A stretch of 64,000 bases of DNA from GAS188 sp963713805 (lineage in GTDB: Bacteria; Pseudomonadota; Alphaproteobacteria; Rhizobiales; Beijerinckiaceae), in the NCBI GenBank assembly GCA_963713805.1, contig CAVQNF010000007.1, positions 1 to 64,000 of the forward strand, in the 5' to 3' direction. The notes below the pieces were generated by a model. It was not told the origin of the DNA and searched no databases. It saw nothing but the letters and a program-made list of their open reading frames with translations. The position numbers were made by a program, and so were the translations under genes. Each line of letters begins with the position of its first letter. The first letter of the stretch is position 1. Below are positions 22,061-34,350 of this stretch, piece by piece.

Positions 22061-23275
22061 ATGAACAAGGTCAAGGTCGCCCATCCCGTCGTCGAGCTCG
22101 ACGGGGACGAGATGACGCGAATCATCTGGCATTACATCCGCGAGAAGCTGATCCATCCCTATCTCGACATCGACCTCGAATATTACGACCTGTCCGTCGA
22201 GAACCGCGACGCCACCAGCGATCAGGTCACGATCGATGCGGCGAATGCCATCAGGCGCCATGGCGCGGGCGTGAAATGCGCCACCATCACGCCCGACGAG
22301 GCGCGCGTGAAGGAGTTCAAGCTCAAGGAGATGTGGAAGTCGCCGAACGGCACCATCCGCAACATCCTGGGCGGCGTCATCTTCCGCGAGCCGATCATCT
22401 GCAGGAACGTGCCCCGCCTGGTTCCCGGTTGGACCAAGCCGATCGTGGTCGGCCGCCACGCCTATGGCGACCAGTACCGGGCGACCGACATGAAAGTGCC
22501 GGGCAAGGGACGCCTCACCTTGAAATTCGAGGGCGAGGACGGCACCGTGATCGAGCGCGAGGTGTTCAAGTTCCCGAGCGCCGGCGTCGCTTTGTCGATG
22601 TACAACCTCGAAGATTCCATCCGCGATTTCGCGCGCGCCTCGCTCAATTACGGGTTGATGCGGAAATACCCCGTCTATCTTTCGACGAAGAACACTATTC
22701 TCAAGGTCTATGACGGGCGCTTCAAGGACATTTTCCAGGAAATCTTCGACAACGAGTTCCAGGAGAAGTTCAAGGCGGCGGGCATCACCTATGAGCATCG
22801 CCTCATCGACGACATGGTGGCGGCAGCACTCAAATGGTCGGGCGGCTATGTCTGGGCCTGCAAGAACTACGACGGAGACGTTCAGTCGGATACGGTGGCG
22901 CAAGGCTATGGCTCGCTCGGCCTGATGACCTCGGTGCTGATGACGCCCGACGGCAAGACGGTCGAGGCGGAGGCCGCGCATGGCACGGTGACGCGTCACT
23001 ATCGCGAGTATCAGAAGGGCAAGGAGACCTCCACCAACTCCATCGCCTCGATCTTCGCCTGGACACGCGGCCTCGCGCATCGCGCCAAGCTCGACGACAA
23101 TGCCGAACTCCTCCACTTCTCGACGACGCTCGAAAAAGTCTGCGTCGAGACCGTCGAGGCGGGCTTCATGACCAAGGATCTCGCCTTGCTCGTCGGCGCG
23201 GATCAGACGTGGCTCTCGACGACGGGGTTCCTCGACAAGATCGACGAAAACCTGAAGGCCGCGATGGCGAAGTGA
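22061..23275 (+). CDS. icd: NADP-dependent isocitrate dehydrogenase
   Basis: Oxidatively decarboxylates isocitrate to 2-oxoglutarate in the TCA cycle. The ATG at 22061 gives an uninterrupted 404-residue protein of the eukaryote-like homodimeric subfamily common in alphaproteobacteria: VVELDGDEMTRIIWHYIRE, CATITPDEARVKEF, WKSPNGTIRNILGGVIFREP (substrate serine and arginines), PIVVGRHAYGDQYRATD, IDDMVAAALKWSGGYVWACK (metal-binding aspartate) and YGSLGLMTSVLMTPDGK, then AAHGTVTRHYREYQKG, which carries the NADP-discriminating H and R. It stands alone on this strand, divergent from lipB and convergent with the 2H phosphoesterase gene. Confidence 0.97.
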   Translation: MNKVKVAHPVVELDGDEMTRIIWHYIREKLIHPYLDIDLEYYDLSVENRDATSDQVTIDAANAIRRHGAGVKCATITPDEARVKEFKLKEMWKSPNGTIRNILGGVIFREPIICRNVPRLVPGWTKPIVVGRHAYGDQYRATDMKVPGKGRLTLKFEGEDGTVIEREVFKFPSAGVALSMYNLEDSIRDFARASLNYGLMRKYPVYLSTKNTILKVYDGRFKDIFQEIFDNEFQEKFKAAGITYEHRLIDDMVAAALKWSGGYVWACKNYDGDVQSDTVAQGYGSLGLMTSVLMTPDGKTVEAEAAHGTVTRHYREYQKGKETSTNSIASIFAWTRGLAHRAKLDDNAELLHFSTTLEKVCVETVEAGFMTKDLALLVGADQTWLSTTGFLDKIDENLKAAMAK

Positions 23276-23361
23276 ATTCGGACCTCGCGTCTCTGCCGCA
23301 GGAGAGAGCGTGCGTCTCGGCGGGCAAGAGGGGGCGCAAGCCCCTTTCAATCCATCTCGCC

Positions 23362-23910
23362 TTAGCGTCTCGCGTTCTGGGGCATCGCCGCGAGGCGCCA
23401 TTCCCTCAGCACGCGCGGCGGAGGGAAGGACACCATGTCTCCTTTCGTGAACTTGGTCAGAAACGACATTTGCATGCGCCGGGCGAAGGCGATGGCATCG
23501 GGTTGCCGATCGAACGGAATGCTCGCCGACAAGGTGCAATGGGGGACGAAGCTTCCGGGCCGGTAATGAGGATGGCAGTTCTCGGGCGCGATCAGGCGAT
23601 GCAGCAAGGCGTGGAGCTCGTCGAGCTCGAGCGAGGGTTCCGGCGCCGCGTAGAGGGTAAGATCGGCTCCATCGAACCATCGGACAGCCTTGAAACGGAG
23701 CGCGAGCGCCTTGCCTCTTTTGAAGAGGCGCGAGGCGGCGGCTTCGACATCGCGCGCCGGGAGCCCCTCATAAATCGCGAGCGTGATGTGGGGCGCATGT
23801 TCAAGGCGGCGTGGGATGGGCTCCGAGGAGAAGCCGATCGCGGCGTCATGCAGCTCGCGCAGCGGCAAAGCATCGTCCCGGTCGGCACGCAAAGTGATGG
23901 CGAGGGGCAT
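23362..23910 (-). CDS. 2H phosphoesterase superfamily (2'-5' RNA ligase-like) protein
   Basis: A 182-residue uninterrupted protein carrying the two HxT motifs that define the 2H phosphoesterases: HITLAI (about residue 41) and HCTLSA (about residue 127). These histidine-threonine pairs act on 2',3'-cyclic phosphates or related RNA ends in characterised relatives (ThpR/LigT). The region between has the usual pattern of alternating strands (RFKAVRWFDGADLTLYAAPE). The biological substrate in bacteria is uncertain, so no gene symbol is given. It follows sufE on the same strand 26 bp downstream and may be cotranscribed with it. Confidence 0.8.
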   Translation of the reverse strand: MPLAITLRADRDDALPLRELHDAAIGFSSEPIPRRLEHAPHITLAIYEGLPARDVEAAASRLFKRGKALALRFKAVRWFDGADLTLYAAPEPSLELDELHALLHRLIAPENCHPHYRPGSFVPHCTLSASIPFDRQPDAIAFARRMQMSFLTKFTKGDMVSFPPPRVLREWRLAAMPQNARR

Positions 23911-23936
23911 GGGGACGTTTGGTGGACCCTTGGCCT

Positions 23937-24359
23937 TCAGGCGGCCGCCCGCGCTTCGGCCTGGATACGCTGCACCATGGCTCGCACGCCGTTCGCCCGT
24001 TGCGCCGACAGATGCTGAGCGAGTTGCAGCTTCCCGAACACGTCCTCGGCATTTGTCCCAATGATCTCGTGCGGCGTCTTGCGATCGAAAAGTGCGAGAA
24101 TCAGCGCCACCAGGCCCTTGACGATATGGGCGTCGCTGTCCCCCTTGAAGAAAAGCCGCGTCTTGCCGTCGCTGCCGACGATCCGGCGCGTCTCGAGCCA
24201 GACCTGGCTCGCGCAGCCGCGCACCTTGTTCGCCTCTCCCTTCGAGCTCTCGGGCAACGGCTCGAGGCGACGGCCGAGATCGATGAGATAGCGATAGCGA
24301 TCTTCCCAGTCGTCGAAGAGCTCGAAATCCGAAAGAATATCGTCGATCGTTTGCGTCAT
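23937..24359 (-). CDS. sufE: Cysteine desulfuration protein SufE
   Basis: SufE accepts sulfur from the cysteine desulfurase SufS as a persulfide and hands it on for Fe-S cluster assembly. From the ATG at 24359 the protein has 140 residues: IDDILSDFELFDDWEDRYRY is the family N-terminus, and the persulfide cysteine is residue 49 in KVRGCASQVWLE. The segment HIVKGLVALILALFDRKTP and the tail LSAQRANGVRAMVQRIQ are typical. The frame is uninterrupted. It stands apart from any suf operon here. Its neighbours (DUF5330 gene and PAS kinase upstream) match an arrangement I recall from Hyphomicrobiales. Confidence 0.93.
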   Translation of the reverse strand: MTQTIDDILSDFELFDDWEDRYRYLIDLGRRLEPLPESSKGEANKVRGCASQVWLETRRIVGSDGKTRLFFKGDSDAHIVKGLVALILALFDRKTPHEIIGTNAEDVFGKLQLAQHLSAQRANGVRAMVQRIQAEARAAA

Positions 24360-24576
24360 GAGCCTTGGCAATTCGGGCGGGTCTATTTTCGAATGAACCT
24401 CATATACGAATTCGCGACGCCCATGACACCCCCGTGACCGGTGTATTTTGGGAGCCCGCCGCCCGCTCGCGAAAGGATTTGACTAGGACCGCCGTCCCGC
24501 GAAGGCTTGCGCCTCTTCGGAACGTCGTTCGAACGGGATCGTCATCGACGGGCAAGCCCGGCGGCAGGCGGCCGGA

Positions 24577-25035
24577 TCAAGAGCCCAGTTGACCCGGAAA
24601 GAACGCCTGACCGTGCGTGCGGTCGACGCCGCCGAAGGGCTGTTTCGCGCGAGAAGGGTCGCGGTTCAGGTCGAAGGTCGCGCCGCGGCACGCGCATGCG
24701 TCGAGCCGCGCGGCTCTTTGGCGCCGCCGCGCCAGCGGGGCGTGCGATCCGCGGCCGTCAAGGTGTCGGCGACGAGGCGCAAGTCTTCCGGCCCGGGGCC
24801 TTTGGCCGAGGGGACGAAAGCGGCTGTCCTCAAGGTCGCCAATCGACGTGCCGCGTCGAGGCAATGCTTGGGGTCGTTCGTGCACGCAAGCAAGGCGCCG
24901 TCGACCACCTGCCGCGTGGCCGGCCCGCGCCGTGGCAAGCACTGCCGGCACGTTAGCCTCGTCGATCGTCTCTCCGCCGGGCGTGAGGGAAAACACGATG
25001 CCGATGCAGAAGACCGTCCGGATGATGAACCACAT
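24577..25035 (-). CDS. DUF5330-like small membrane-anchored protein (frame-broken)
   Basis: The ATG at 25035 starts MWFIIRTVFCIGIVFSLTPG, a hydrophobic anchor or signal segment followed by GETIDEANVPAVLATARA. A frame change near 24905 moves homology to QVVDGALLACTNDPKHCLDAAR and then LVADTLTAADRTPRWRG, which I recognise as the pattern of the DUF5330 family of Hyphomicrobiales (short, exported, two or three cysteines). The end is uncertain: the second frame stops at 24666, while a further switch would extend the product to 24577. No biochemical function is known for the family. It lies between sufE and a PAS histidine kinase. Confidence 0.55.
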   Translation of the reverse strand: MWFIIRTVFCIGIVFSLTPGGETIDEANVPAVLATARAGHAAGGRRRLACVHERPQALPRRGTSIGDLEDSRFRPLGQRPRAGRLAPRRRHLDGRGSHAPLARRRQRAARLDACACRGATFDLNRDPSRAKQPFGGVDRTHGQAFFPGQLGS

Positions 25036-25312
25036 GTGCGCTCTCCCCAGATGCGACCCGCTTTTGCCTCGGATCGCAATCGCCACATATGCGTAAAGTT
25101 TTCAAGACGGGCGAAAACGGATCGCTCGCATTTGAAATGAAGTTGAACGATCGGCTTCACAATTCATCAATCATTCGCCTCGCGGCTGCCGCAAACACGA
25201 AAGCATCTCTTCACCATTTTTGCGGCTTTTCGCGTCGGTGAAGCGGATTCCCGACGTTCTTTTGCTGAATCGCTTGCGGCGCTTAGGCATCGCTTAAGCC
25301 CTGTTTGCGAGC

Positions 25313-27190
25313 TTGCGAGAAGTGAAAGAAAAATGGGCGTCGCGTTCTGCCGTGTTGTGTCGAGCTTCCCTGCAGCGCCTGCTTGGCGCCGTCGCCGCCA
25401 GCATGGCGCATCCATCGGTCGCGGCCGACCGAAGGCTTGCGGCCGCTCATGCCGATTTCATCGGCACCCGCGTGCTCACGGGCGTGATCGCCGTCGTGCT
25501 TTCTTCCTGTCTTCATCGCGCTCGAGGGCGGGCTCGACGGCTTGGAACTGACGCTGTTTGCGGGGCTTGATCGCGCCGATGGGCGCGGCGCTTCTTGCCT
25601 CGCGCACGGGCCGGCTCGATCTCGCGCGCCTCGTCTCGGCGCTTTCGCTCGTCATCGCCGTCGCGGTCGCGGCTCTTCTTTCCGGCGGTGTGTTCTCGCC
25701 GGCCATCGCCTGGCTCGTGCTCGCGCCTGTGGAATCGGTCGAACATCCTTCGCGACGTGAATCGGCCATCGCCGGCATCGCCGCGGTCGGTGCGCGCCTG
25801 TTGCGCTCGCGATCTGCGCCCTTTTCGAATGGATCGCCGGCGCCTTCTCCCTCCTCCTTCATCGCGGCTCCCGTCCTGGCGTTGACCGCGCTGAGTCTTC
25901 GCGGCGCTGAGGGCGCTGAAGGCGAGCGACCAGGCCGCTGCGGCAGAACGCGCGCTCACGCGATTGCGCGAAAGCAACCGCGTCATGCTCGAAACTTTGG
26001 GCGATCTCTTCACGCGACACGACGCGAGCGGCGCCTGCACCTTTGCCTCGAGCGCCGCCAAGGGGATCCTCGGCGTCGATGCGAAAGAGCTCATCGGGCA
26101 AGGCTTGTTCCAGCATGTGCATGTGGCGGATCGGCCGGCCTTCCTCAGGGCGATCACGGACGCGGGCGCGCGGCGCCAGCCCGCGAACGTCACGCGTGCG
26201 CCTGCGCGACGAGAGGCACGCTTCGGGTCGCGCTCCCGCATCACGTCGCGATTTCGCCGAAGCCCGTTTTATCTGGGCCGATCTGCGCGCCTATCCGGCG
26301 AGCCCGCGAAAACCCGGAGGAAAACCGCGTCGAGGTCGTCGCGGTGATTCGGGATGTGAGCGAACAGAAGGCGCGCGAAGAGGAGCTCGAATGCGCGCGC
26401 ATCGGCGCCGAAGAGGCCGATCGCTCGAAGAGCCGCTTTCTGGCGACCGTGAGCCATGAGCTGCGCACCCCTCTCAACGCGGTCATCGGCTTTTCGGAGA
26501 TGCTCGCCAATCCGGACCTCAGCCCGAAGGATCCGGCTCGGGTCCGCGATTACGCTCGCATCATCAATACGTCGGGGGCCCATCTTCTCGACGTCGTCAA
26601 CTCCTTCTTCGATGCGTCGCGCATCGAGAGCGGCCGTTTCGATCTCAAGGTCGAGAGCTTCGATCTCGCCGAGCTCGTGAGGTCGGCTTGCGCGATCGTC
26701 GACGTGAAGGTCGCCGACCGCGGCGTGCGCCTCAGCACCGTCGCGCCGATGGAGGGGCTCGCCTTCGAGGGAGACAAGCGCGCCTGCCGGCAGATCGTCA
26801 TCAATCTCGTCTCGAATGCGGTGAAATTCACGCCGAAGGGGGGGCGCGTGAAAGTGCAACTGCGTCGCGTGGGCTCGCTCATCGAGCTTTCGGTCGACGA
26901 CACGGGGATCGGCATCGCGGCGAGCGATCTTGCGCGGCTCGGAGACCCGTTCTTCCAGGCGAAATCCTCCTACGATCGTCCCTATGAGGGCACGGGGCTC
27001 GGGCTCTCGGTGGTGCGCGGTCTCGTCGGGCTGCATGGCGGCTCCTTGCAGATCGAGAGCACGCCGGGTGCCGGCACCTGCGTCGAGCGTGAGGCTTCCT
27101 GCCGAGAGGCCGGAGGAGGCGCCATCCGCCTTGTCCATCCCGCGCATCGACGCACGGCCTCGTCCATCCGTGGCTCAGGCCGTCGCCTGA
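25313..27190 (+). CDS. Membrane PAS-domain sensor histidine kinase
   Basis: A two-component sensor of about 620 residues. Hydrophobic segments come first (FIGTRVLTGVIAVVL, LARLVSALSLVIAVAVAALL, SPAIAWLVLAPVE), then a PAS domain (MLETLGDLFTRHDASGACTF to QHVHVADRPAFLRAI, ending VVAVIRDVSEQKAREEEL). The kinase core has the H box ATVSHELRTPLNAVIGFSE, N box INLVSNAVKFTPKGG, G1 DDTGIGI and G2 GTGLGLSVVRGLV. The final frame ends ARPRPSVAQAVA at 27190 after a break near 27084. Breaks also lie near 25510-25580, 25740-25930 and 26200-26300. The start is poorly defined: a TTG at 25313, an ATG at 25333 or one near 25402 are possible. It resembles the DivJ/PleC/PdhS class of cell-cycle kinases in its H box, but assignment to one of them is not justified. 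Confidence 0.8.
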
Positions 27191-27244
27191 TGCTTGCCGA
27201 CCAGACCTGTCGAAGCGACCATCATCTGAGGAATTGACGCATGC

Positions 27245-27859
27245 TTGCCGCATCCAGACCGACGAGGCGAAACCCGGGGACGCGGTCCGGCGCCCGACGA
27301 GATTCGCTCCTCACGGATCGCTCTCAGACGAGTGGGCGCCTTTGTCCTCGCTCATCCGGGATCGGTCGCCTTGATGCTCCTTTTCGGGGGGCTCGGCACC
27401 GCGGTTTCCGTGAATGCGCTTTGGCTGCAGTCGGACCGTCATCCGGCGCCCCTTTTCCGCCAGGCGGCGCTGCAGCCGCAGCATAGCATTCAGGCGGCAC
27501 CGAAAAAGACATCTGAGCCGCTCGCGGTCGCGCCCGCGTCCCAGCCTTCGGCCGCCGCGGCGCCATCGGTCTTCATGCCGAGCGCGGAGGACGCGCCGCC
27601 CGTGTTGCCGCCTTCACGTCCTGCCCGGATAGGGCACCTACTCGAACCTGCCCCGCCGGCGCCTGCGAAGCCGCTCCCGGGGAGGCATTCGGAGAGGGAT
27701 CCGCTCGCGGACCTGCTCGACGGAACGGCTCCCGTCCCGCCTGCGCCGATCAAGTCGACCGCCGCCAAGCCGCAAGCAATCGACAAGGCCTCGCATGCGG
27801 CGACACCCTCAAACGATGCGATCGCCGCCCTCATCGCGGAGACCGCAAGGAGCCGATGA
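27245..27859 (+). CDS. Small membrane protein, proline/alanine-rich (peptidoglycan-binding family without its domain)
   Basis: The frame starting at the TTG at 27245 encodes about 204 residues: a basic N-terminus, one membrane helix (VALMLLFGGLGTAVSVNALWLQ), the segment DRHPAPLF and a long Pro/Ala-rich linker ending NDAIAALIAETARSR. In related Hyphomicrobiales I recall this anchor, with the conserved NALWLQ..HPAPLF junction, continuing into a C-terminal peptidoglycan-binding domain. No such domain can be read in any frame between 27859 and 28034. The ATG at 27241, in another frame, could be the true start if a base is missing. It follows the PAS kinase on the same strand. Confidence 0.5.
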   Translation: MPHPDRRGETRGRGPAPDEIRSSRIALRRVGAFVLAHPGSVALMLLFGGLGTAVSVNALWLQSDRHPAPLFRQAALQPQHSIQAAPKKTSEPLAVAPASQPSAAAAPSVFMPSAEDAPPVLPPSRPARIGHLLEPAPPAPAKPLPGRHSERDPLADLLDGTAPVPPAPIKSTAAKPQAIDKASHAATPSNDAIAALIAETARSR

Positions 27860-28033
27860 CGGGGCTCGGCAAGGGAGACAGAAAGCGCGGCATTTGAGGC
27901 GCTGTGCTCAGTCTTGGGAAAACATCTTCTGCCATCATCTGCTTCGGGCCGAGAGCTTCACGATCGAGCACCCGGTCACATCCTTGCCGATGCATGTGCA
28001 TGGCGATGACGCGAGCGAGATGAGCAACCCTTC

Positions 28034-29048
28034 ATGCCCGAGTTCGTAAGCGGCGCCAATCCAGCCTCCGCCTTCGTCGGCATGTTCCAGGACCCGACGA
28101 ATCGCTGGTTCATGCTTTATCTCGCCATCTCCCTGGCGATCGGCTGCGTCGTGTTCTATTTCGAGGCGCGCCATGATCCGCAGCTCCAGGAGCAGGGCCT
28201 GCTGCGCTACCTCTTTCCGCGGGAGATCTACACCCATCGCTCGGCCGTCGCCGATTACTGGTTTTTCATCGTCAACAAGCTTTTGTTCGCGCTGGCTTTC
28301 GGCGCGCTCGTGGCGGTGAGCTCGTCATCGGTCGAGGTGGTGAGCCTGGTCTTGCGCGCCGTCGCGCCTTCGCCCGAGCTCGGCGTCCCTTCTTACGTCG
28401 CGATTTTCATCACCACGCTCGCCTGGGCGCTGGCCATGGATTTCGGCCTGTGGTTCGCGCATTGACTTGTTCCACAAGGTCCCGATCCTGTGGGAGTTCC
28501 ACAAGGTGCATCATTCGGCCGAGGTGCTCACGCCGCTGACGGCCGGACGCGTGCATCCTCTCGACGATGCGTTCAACATTCTCCTGCTCGGCGCATGTGC
28601 GGCGGCATCGTTTTCGCGCTCTGCCGGTTCCTGTTCGGACCGCAGGCGCAGATATTCGGCGTGATGCAGCTCAATGTGCTGGTGGCGATCTTCTATTTCT
28701 TCGGCTTCCATCTGCGCCATTCGCATATCTGGCTTCCCTACAAGGGGATTTGGGGCAAGCTCTTCGTCTCGCCCGCCCACCACCAGCTTGCATCACTCGG
28801 TGGCCGAGCGCCATTGGGACAAGAATCTGGGCTTCGTCTTCGCCATCTGGGATTGGTGCTTCGGCACGCTCTACGCCGTCGACCGGCGGGAGACGGTCCA
28901 GATCGGGATGAACGGACATCGAGGAGGCCGAATACCATTCGGTTCGTGCCATGTATCTTCTGCCCTTCGTGAAAGCCTGGCGGCGCATCCAGAGGCGAGG
29001 AAGCCGCTCGCCGGCGCCACGGCTCCTCATTTGCCGCCGGCCGAGTAG
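28034..29048 (+). CDS. Sterol desaturase/fatty acid hydroxylase family membrane protein
   Basis: Di-iron membrane hydroxylases of this family act on sterols, hopanoids, carotenoids or fatty acids. The ATG at 28034 starts MPEFVSGANPASAFVGMF; hydrophobic helices follow (WFMLYLAISLAIGCVVFYF, YVAIFITTLAWALAMDFG). The histidine clusters that bind the iron are present across frames: HKVPILWEFHKVHHSAE, the FHLRHSHIW segment and SPAHHQ continuing as LHHSVAERHWDKN. The protein ends near HPEARKPLAG at 29048. Five frame changes are needed, for example at 28465, where one extra T turns AHD into a stop. The substrate is unknown. It is convergent with sseA. Confidence 0.8.
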
Positions 29049-29056
29049 CGGAGCTA

Positions 29057-29921
29057 TCCCTTCGCGCTCTGCGCTGCGCGGGGCCGGTCGCGATCGGCAT
29101 GCCCTTCGTCGAAGCCCATTCGGTCCAGGACCCGTCATAAAGCGCCTGCGGCCGGACGGCCGAGCTCGTCGAGGGCGAGCGAGATGATGGCGGCCGACAC
29201 GCCCGAGCCGCAGCTCGTGATCACCGGCCGGTCGCGCTCGACGCCCGCGTGCTCGAGCACTTCGGCGAGCTCCGTCGGCGATTTGAGGCGGCCCTTGATC
29301 GAGGAAAGCGGAGGAGGGCGCGTTCAAGGCGCCCGGCATGTGTCCGCTCTGAATGCCGGGGCGAATCTCGGGCGCGGCGCCCGTGAAGCGTTCCGCCGAG
29401 CGCGCGTCGACGACTTGCGCGGCTCCCGTCTCCAGCGCCTCTCGCACGCGGCGCGTGTCGGCCACGGCCTTCGCGTCGAAGCGCACCGCGAAGTTCGCCG
29501 GCGGTCGCTTGACGGGCCCCGCATTCGATGGGGCGGCCCTCGCTCAGCCATTTCGGCAAGCCGCCGTCGAGAATGCGCACATCACGCGCGCCGAAGACGC
29601 GCAGCATCCACCAGACGCGCGGCGCCGAGAACAGTCCCGCGCCGTCATAGACGACGATCGTCATGCGATCGCCGATGCCGAGCTCGCCCATCTGGCGCGC
29701 GAATTGCTCGGGCGGCGGCATCATATGCGGCAAGGAGGAGGAGTGGTCGCTGATCTCCTCGATGTCGAAATGCACCGCGCCCGGAATGTGCGCGGACGAG
29801 GTATTCGGCCTTTCCGTCACGGTTTTGCGCCGGCAGATACCAGGAGGCGTCGAGCACGGCGAGATCGGGCGCCTTCAAGGCTGTCGTGCAGCCAGTCCGT
29901 CGAGACGAGGTTCTTCGGCAT
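29057..29921 (-). CDS. sseA: 3-mercaptopyruvate sulfurtransferase (two-rhodanese-domain)
   Basis: Transfers sulfur from 3-mercaptopyruvate to thiol acceptors or cyanide. The ATG at 29921 opens MPKNLVSTDWLHDSL, the classical SseA N-terminus. Conserved blocks appear across frames: DLAVLDASWYLP, HIPGAVHFDIEEISD, LGIGDRMTIVVYDGAGLFSAPRVWWMLR, VRILDGGLPKW, VVDARSAERFTG, HMPGALN. The catalytic loop ITSCGSGVSAAI has its cysteine near 29215 and CGSGV, the mercaptopyruvate-type sequence rather than the CRKGVT of thiosulfate sulfurtransferases. One frame ends AQSAKG with a stop near 29057. Five or more frame changes are present. It is convergent with the hydroxylase gene and divergent from the MFS gene. 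Confidence 0.88.
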
Positions 29922-30177
29922 CGGGTTCTCCAGTCGCGGTGAGCGGGCGCGAGCATAGCGAACTGAGCCGATCTTCTGTCCAAGGCTCATCGCTCGAAAT
30001 CCCCGAGCGCTTCCGGACCCCGGATGGCAGCCATGAACGCCGGTCATTGACGCTGTGCGGTTTTTGACATCGTGTGCCGTCGGCGTTGAGAACAGGAGCG
30101 GGAACGGCGGTTGCGCGTTTCTCGTCCGACACAAGCTTCCATGCCGTCCGATAAGCTCGCTCGAGGATCGAAACGAC

Positions 30178-31382
30178 ATGGCTGCGGTGACGGAGGCGGG
30201 GGACCGCCTCGCAAGGTTCAACGCTTGGGTGCTGGCGGCGGCGGCCGCGCTCGCCGGCGCCAATGCCAGCGTCGTGATCGCGACGAGCGGGCTCGTCGGG
30301 CGCGCGCTGACAGGCGAGATGAAGCTCGCGACCATCCCGGTGCTCACCTTCGTGCTCGGCACGACCGCTTCGGCGTTTCCCGCCGCCTTTTCCATGCGGC
30401 GCTTCGGTCGCCGCAACGGCTTTGCCGGCGGAGCGCTGCTTCGGCGTGCTCGCCGGTGTGCTCGGCGCGACGGCCATCTTTCATGCGAGCTTCGCGCTCT
30501 TCTGTCTCGCGACCTTCTGCTGCGGCGCCTACCAGGCCTTCGTCGCGCAGTATCGCTTCGCCGCGGCGGACACCGCAACGCCCGCCTATCGTCCACGCGC
30601 CATCGCGCTCACGCTCGGAGGCGGGGTCGCGGCGGCCTTCGTCGGTCCGCGAACTCGTGAGCGTGACGCAGGATATGTGGGTGCCCTATCTGTTTGCCGC
30701 GACCTATGTGGCGCAGGCGGCCTTCGCGGGTATCGCCTTCTTCGTGCTTCTCGCTGTTGCGCGTGCCGCCGCCACATGAGCGGCCGATCGGGAAGGGCAG
30801 GCCGATCGGCGAGATTCTCGCCGATGGCGAGGCTCGTCGCCGCCATGCTTCTCGGCATGGTGTCGCAAGGCGTGATGAACCTGATCATGACCTCGACGCC
30901 ACTCGCCATGGTCGGCTGTGGCCTGCCGGTCACGAGCGCGACTTTCGCCATCCAGTGGCACATCGTCGGCATGTACGCGCCGAGCTTCGTCACGGGACGT
31001 CTGATATCGCGCTTCGGGATCTTGAGGGTCGGCCTCGTCGGCTGCGCCATCTTTCTCCTCTGCGGAGCGGTGGCGGAGGCGGGGATCAGCGTGCTTCACT
31101 TCGAACGTCGCGCTGCTGCTCCTGGGGCTCGGCTGGAACTTCGCCTTCCTTTCGGCGACGGCGGCCGTGACGAGCGTCACGCGGCCCGAGGAGCGCGCCA
31201 AGGTCCAGGCGACCAATGATTTCGTCGTGTTCGGCGGCACCGCCTTCGCCGCTTATTTCTCCGGCGTGCTGCTCGACGTCTTCGGTTGGACGGGAATCGC
31301 CGCTGCCGCGTTTCCGGCCGCGCTCCTCGGCGCGATGCTGATCCTGGCCTCCCGTCGCGCCCATCGCCTCGCGATGGCTTGA
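30178..31382 (+). CDS. Major facilitator superfamily transporter
   Basis: From the ATG at 30178 (MAAVTEAGDRLARFNAW) about 400 residues with roughly twelve hydrophobic helices can be traced across frames. Helix 1 contains AAALAGANASVVIATS. The MFS loop 2-3 motif appears as FSMRRFGRRNGFAGGA. Later helices include LFCLATFCCGAYQAFVAQYRF, MLLGMVSQGVMNLIMTSTPLAM and GMYAPSFVTGRLISRFG, with the second-half GRxxxRFG motif, then LLLLGLGWNFAFLSATAAVT. It resembles the uncharacterised MFS_1 drug/solute group; no substrate can be given. Frame changes at about 30434, 30645, 30770 and 31100 interrupt it; at 30434, 30645 and 31100 one base too many explains the break. Confidence 0.82.
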
Positions 31383-31573
31383 GCCTCGGGGCCAGGCTCG
31401 GCCCGAAGGCTCGCGCCAAAGCTCGCCCGCCCTTGCGCATTGCTGGTTGCGCCTCAGCGCCAAGTTTGGCAGAAGGGCGGCGCTTCCGGGGCAAATCACT
31501 CCGCGCTCGCCTGTTCGCGCGTCCTCACCGGGGCCGGGACGCAGCCTCTCGATCACCTTCTGGAGAAGACCTT

Positions 31574-33721
<2,148 letters not shown>

Positions 33722-33748
33722 GTTTTTTCGATCGACGCCGGCGAAACG

Positions 33749-33776
33749 AAGACCCCGCGAGCGATCGCGGGGTCTT
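33749..33776. terminator. Hairpin shared by convergent hppA and bamE
   Basis: An 11-bp perfect stem, AAGACCCCGCG pairing with CGCGGGGTCTT around a 6-base loop, lies between the convergent ends of hppA (33721) and bamE (33857). Only short T runs follow on either side, so it may act in both directions but is not a textbook terminator. A run of six T occurs at 33723-33728, upstream of the stem. Confidence 0.6.
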
Positions 33777-33856
33777 TGGTTTCGACAGCCTGGCCCTTGC
33801 GGCAGCTCTGCGACGGGGTCGGCCGCGTTCAGGCCTTCGGTGCGCCGCCTCCAGCT

Positions 33857-34350
33857 TCACTCGGCGAACGGGCTGAACCTCGTCGAGCCGTTGAAGATCT
33901 GTCGCAGGAGGCTCTGCTCGAGTGCCGCTCGAAGGCGTCGTTCGGCTGATGAAGTCGAAGACCTTGCCGTCCTGCAAGCCCCAATTCGCCAGCCGCTCGA
34001 CCTTGAATTTCTTGTCGAAATAGACGGCGAAGACACGTTGATCGACGATTGAAGGCTTCTGGAATTGAAAGCGCTGATAGGTGGTCTGCGACGCGTAGTA
34101 GAATGTCTGATTGCCCACCGTCGACACGTTCGTGGGTTGTCCGAGCTTCTGCAGCACGGCCTGGACGTCCAAGCCCGGCTTGATCTCGTCGACGCACCTT
34201 TTCGTCGAAGACGTAACCATGCGTGAGTGTTTGACCGCCCGAGAAGATCGGGCCAGGCGTGAAGGAGTTGAGCGAGGGGAGGGCTGGAAGGGAGTTGCAG
34301 GCGACGAGTGGCGTCACGGCAAAAGCGGCAAGGAGCAGGCGAGGGCCCAT
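33857..34350 (-). CDS. bamE: Outer membrane assembly lipoprotein BamE (SmpA/OmlA family)
   Basis: A component of the BAM complex that inserts beta-barrel proteins in the outer membrane. The ATG at 34350 encodes MGPRLLLAAFAVTPLVACNS, a lipoprotein signal peptide with lipobox LVAC. The SmpA/OmlA fold follows: LTHGYVFDEK, then in another frame VDEIKPGLDVQAVLQKLGQPT, TVGNQTFYYASQTTYQRFQF and SIVDQRVFAVYFDKKFKVE, then GLQDGKVFDFISRTTP. A third frame closes it with SLLRQIFNGSTRF and a stop at 33857. Frame changes lie near 34200 and 33935. It diverges from the ubiquinol-cytochrome c chaperone gene, an arrangement I know to be conserved in Hyphomicrobiales. Confidence 0.9.

Noticed and set aside
21617..23680. 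Upstream part of a 909-codon minus-strand frame that ends in LipB
   Set aside because: Only the last 221 codons resemble LipB. The rest is antisense to icd and has no homology, so it is an accidental open extension.
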